The position numbers and the translations under genes were made by a program. A DNA stretch of 47,235 nucleotides from Streptococcus sp. DD13 (GTDB taxonomy: Bacteria > Bacillota > Bacilli > Lactobacillales > Streptococcaceae), in contig NZ_KQ969509.1 in the NCBI RefSeq assembly GCF_001578875.1, forward strand, positions 1 through 47,235, given 5' to 3'. Below are positions 45,475 through 47,235 of this stretch, one piece after another. Position 1 is the first letter of the stretch, and each line of letters starts with the position of its first letter. A model generated the notes under the pieces. That model did not search any database. It was not told the DNA's origin and saw only the letters and a program-made list of their open reading frames with translations.

Positions 45475-45984
45475 CTAATTTAAGCGATTCAGTCCTCTTT
45501 TTATCAAGGGATAAAGAAACAAAATAAGAATCATATTAAACAGTAAGGTTGGGATTAAATGATTTATGGAAAAAAGAATGACAGATAGATTTGTTAAACC
45601 AAATAAACGAGCCAAACCGTAACTAACTATTTCAAATAAGAAAATCAAGACGATAAAAACCGTTAACATACTCAGTCTCGTATACCGAATAGCTTGGAAA
45701 AAATAATAAATCAAATAGGTCAAAAATGGAAACAAACAAACTGCGATACCTAAGGCATTATAAAAATAGATATCATACACAAATCCAATAAAAATACTTA
45801 AAAAGAATGTATAGACACTGGAATCTATCTGAGAATAAACCAATAAAAATAGGATCGTCTGAAAACAAGATATAGATAAAAAGAAGGGGAGAATATTCGA
45901 CAAAAGTGTTGAAATTTGCAAATCTCCAATAAATAAAAGAAAAAGAAAGATAAGACTACTGAGACGTATATACCGTTTGTTCAT
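45475..45984 (-). CDS. mreD: Rod shape-determining protein MreD
   Basis: A 169-residue, very hydrophobic protein with about five transmembrane segments and a basic start (MNKRYIRLSS), fitting MreD. With MreC it directs peripheral peptidoglycan synthesis in ovoid cocci. It lies one base after mreC and before pcsB, a wall-growth gene group. MreD varies much in sequence, so the call rests on topology and position. Confidence 0.88.
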   Translation of the reverse strand: MNKRYIRLSSLIFLFLLFIGDLQISTLLSNILPFFLSISCFQTILFLLVYSQIDSSVYTFFLSIFIGFVYDIYFYNALGIAVCLFPFLTYLIYYFFQAIRYTRLSMLTVFIVLIFLFEIVSYGLARLFGLTNLSVILFSINHLIPTLLFNMILILFLYPLIKRGLNRLN

Positions 45985-45985
45985 A

Positions 45986-46819
45986 CTATTTTTTTACAAC
46001 CAATACAGAATAAATTGTTGATAAATCAGCTTGGGGTTTCACATAGACGGTGCTAGACATATCATTCGCATTTTTTTCAACCTTCATGACTTGTCCAACA
46101 GCTAAATTGGCTGTTATTTTTGAATCCAAATCGCTTGTAACCACCTGATTGCCCACTTGTACGGAATCCGAGTTTAGTTGACTAACAATAAATGCCTTCA
46201 AATCCGAATCATATCCTGATAAAATTCCATAAACAACTGTTGAATCCTTAGACAAAAGTTTTACTGATAGCTTAAAGCCTGTTTGATTAGAATTGGAGAA
46301 TAAGCGAACTGTAGAACTAGTAGAAAAAACCTGATCAATATACCCAATCACTCCGTTGTTTGCAACGACGAGTCCATTTTCTTTCACATCTTCCTGACTT
46401 CCCATATCAATAGTTAATTCATCTAGCCAGGCGTTTGAGGTCCGATCAATAACCGTTGCAGCGGAAAAGTCAACAGTCGGTTGTCCTTTCTTGAATTCCA
46501 AATTTGACTTCAAGTTCTCATTTTCACTTTTTAAAGTTGCTAGTTCTGCCTCCTGGTTCTCTAAGGCACTTAAACTATTTTTAAGAGAAATATTCTCTCG
46601 ATAAGCTTTTGTTAAATCCGAAACTGATTGAATATTTGATGATATCCATCGATTCGAAACAGAAAAAGGCCTACTGATAAAACTAATGGACTGATGAACG
46701 ATATTATTAATAACAGGAATAGAAAAACCCTTATTCACAGTCAAAAAAAGCATTGAAAATGAAAAAACAAGAAAGACAGAAACGATGATAATCAAACGAG
46801 AAAAACGATTATATTTCAT
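45986..46819 (-). CDS. mreC: Cell shape-determining protein MreC
   Basis: 277 residues. One N-terminal transmembrane helix (about 8-30), a coiled coil (about 70-110, ENQEAELATLKSENENLKSN) and the extracytoplasmic beta domains with GVIGYIDQVFSTSSTVRLFS. It scaffolds the peripheral wall-synthesis complex with MreD and PBPs. Its ATG follows the tRNA terminator by only 18 nt, so it has no room for a separate promoter after it. Confidence 0.95.
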   Translation of the reverse strand: MKYNRFSRLIIIVSVFLVFSFSMLFLTVNKGFSIPVINNIVHQSISFISRPFSVSNRWISSNIQSVSDLTKAYRENISLKNSLSALENQEAELATLKSENENLKSNLEFKKGQPTVDFSAATVIDRTSNAWLDELTIDMGSQEDVKENGLVVANNGVIGYIDQVFSTSSTVRLFSNSNQTGFKLSVKLLSKDSTVVYGILSGYDSDLKAFIVSQLNSDSVQVGNQVVTSDLDSKITANLAVGQVMKVEKNANDMSSTVYVKPQADLSTIYSVLVVKK

Positions 46820-46837
46820 TGGGCCCTCAAATTAATT

Positions 46838-46868
46838 AAAAAAAAGAGATTTCCAAAAAGTAAATCTC
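46838..46868 (-). terminator. Terminator after the tRNA cluster
   Basis: GAGATTT/AAATCTC (46846-46852 with 46862-46868, loop of nine) is followed by eight T on the minus strand, just after tRNA-Ser and just before mreC. The stem is weak enough to allow read-through into mreC. Confidence 0.75.
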
Positions 46869-46875
46869 AAACAAA

Positions 46876-46963
46876 CGGAGAATAAGGGATTCGAACCCTT
46901 GCGCCAGTTACCCGACCTAACGATTTAGCAAACCGTCCTCTTCAGCCTCTTGAGTAATTCTCC
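46876..46963 (-). tRNA. tRNA-Ser (GCT)
   Basis: The minus strand folds into an 88-nt tRNA with a long variable arm, as expected for Ser. Acceptor GGAGAAT pairs with ATTCTCC, the T-loop is GGTTCGAATCC, and the anticodon loop TTGCTAA carries GCT. It is the last tRNA of the cluster. Confidence 0.95.
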
Positions 46964-46977
46964 AATATATTCCAAAA

Positions 46978-47051
<74 letters not shown>

Positions 47052-47079
47052 AAGACCAACTTGGGTTGATAATTAAAAA

Positions 47080-47150
47080 AGCGGGTGACGAGAATCGAAC
47101 TCGCGACAACAGCTTGGAAGGCTGTAGTTTTACCACTAAACTACACCCGC
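47080..47150 (-). tRNA. tRNA-Gly (TCC)
   Basis: A 71-nt cloverleaf on the minus strand: acceptor GCGGGTG with CACCCGC, D-arm AGTTTAGTGGTAAAACT, anticodon loop CTTCCAA (TCC), T-loop AGTTCGATTCT. All stems close. Confidence 0.95.
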
Positions 47151-47161
47151 TTATTAAAAAA

Positions 47162-47234
47162 TGGCGCGAGACGGAATCGAACCGCCGACACATGGAGCTT
47201 CAATCCATTGCTCTACCAACTGAGCTACCGAGCC
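47162..47234 (-). tRNA. tRNA-Phe (GAA), acceptor-stem mismatch
   Basis: A 73-nt cloverleaf ending one base from the window edge: D-arm AGCTCAGTTGGTAGAGC, anticodon loop TTGAAGC (GAA), T-loop GGTTCGATTCC. The acceptor GGCTCGG faces TCGCGCC, leaving a U4-C69 mismatch; TCGAGCC would pair fully. The odd base is G at 47166 on the plus strand. Confidence 0.92.
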
Positions 47235-47235
47235 G

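Overview
This window looks like about 47 kb of a low-GC, oral/viridans-type Streptococcus chromosome. The evidence is the S10-spc-alpha ribosomal operon order, the contiguous purine cluster purC-L-F-M-N-H-D-E-K-B, a long single-chain PurL, the set prsA/araT/recO/plsX/acpP, and pcsB-mreD-mreC next to a tRNA cluster. I do not assign a species. Apart from one cell-wall hydrolase gene at 28665, every protein and RNA gene lies on the minus strand, so transcription runs from high to low coordinates.

Layout in transcription order. At 46876-47234 four tRNA genes (Phe, Gly, Ile, Ser) end at a terminator and are followed by mreC-mreD and by pcsB, which is broken by a one-base frameshift. Then come prsA (PRPP synthesis), an aromatic-type aminotransferase, recO, plsX and acpP, the last four joined by overlaps. 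A promoter with a perfect PurBox then opens the purine cluster (39.6 to 20.7 kb), which builds IMP from PRPP. It carries several oddities: a duplicated purM start region, a PurN fused to a two-helix membrane segment, an opposite-strand CHAP hydrolase between purH and purD, a ketopantoate-reductase-like gene, and an AT-rich DUF262/AlbA_2 gene split by a frameshift. After purB come ruvB, a ComR-like peptide-sensing regulator with a 17-codon ORF behind a palindromic operator, folC, and a PMT-like membrane protein. From 14.9 kb to the left end runs the ribosomal protein operon, from rpsJ to rplQ, with secY, adk, infA and rpoA inside it and a strong terminator at its end.

The most interesting locus is 18236-19322. 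A ComR/Rgg-like RRNPP regulator is followed, on the same strand, by a near-perfect 10+10 bp inverted repeat, a -10 box, a strong Shine-Dalgarno and a 17-residue Trp-containing ORF (MDAIPTDWEKFMGWGSI) whose stop overlaps the folC start. This is the layout of a comRS-type signalling locus, but the peptide has no export leader. It could be a leaderless signal or a leader peptide coupled to folC.

The intergenic regions are also unusual. At least six copies of a degenerate stem-loop repeat of about 100-120 bp (GATACAAAGG end, AAAATAGGA arm, poly-U arm) sit between ribosomal and purine genes. A separate 180-bp repeat with a terminator hairpin occurs twice in opposite orientation. The purD-purE spacer contains a 138-nt nested inverted-repeat structure. 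All alignments and folds were done by eye.
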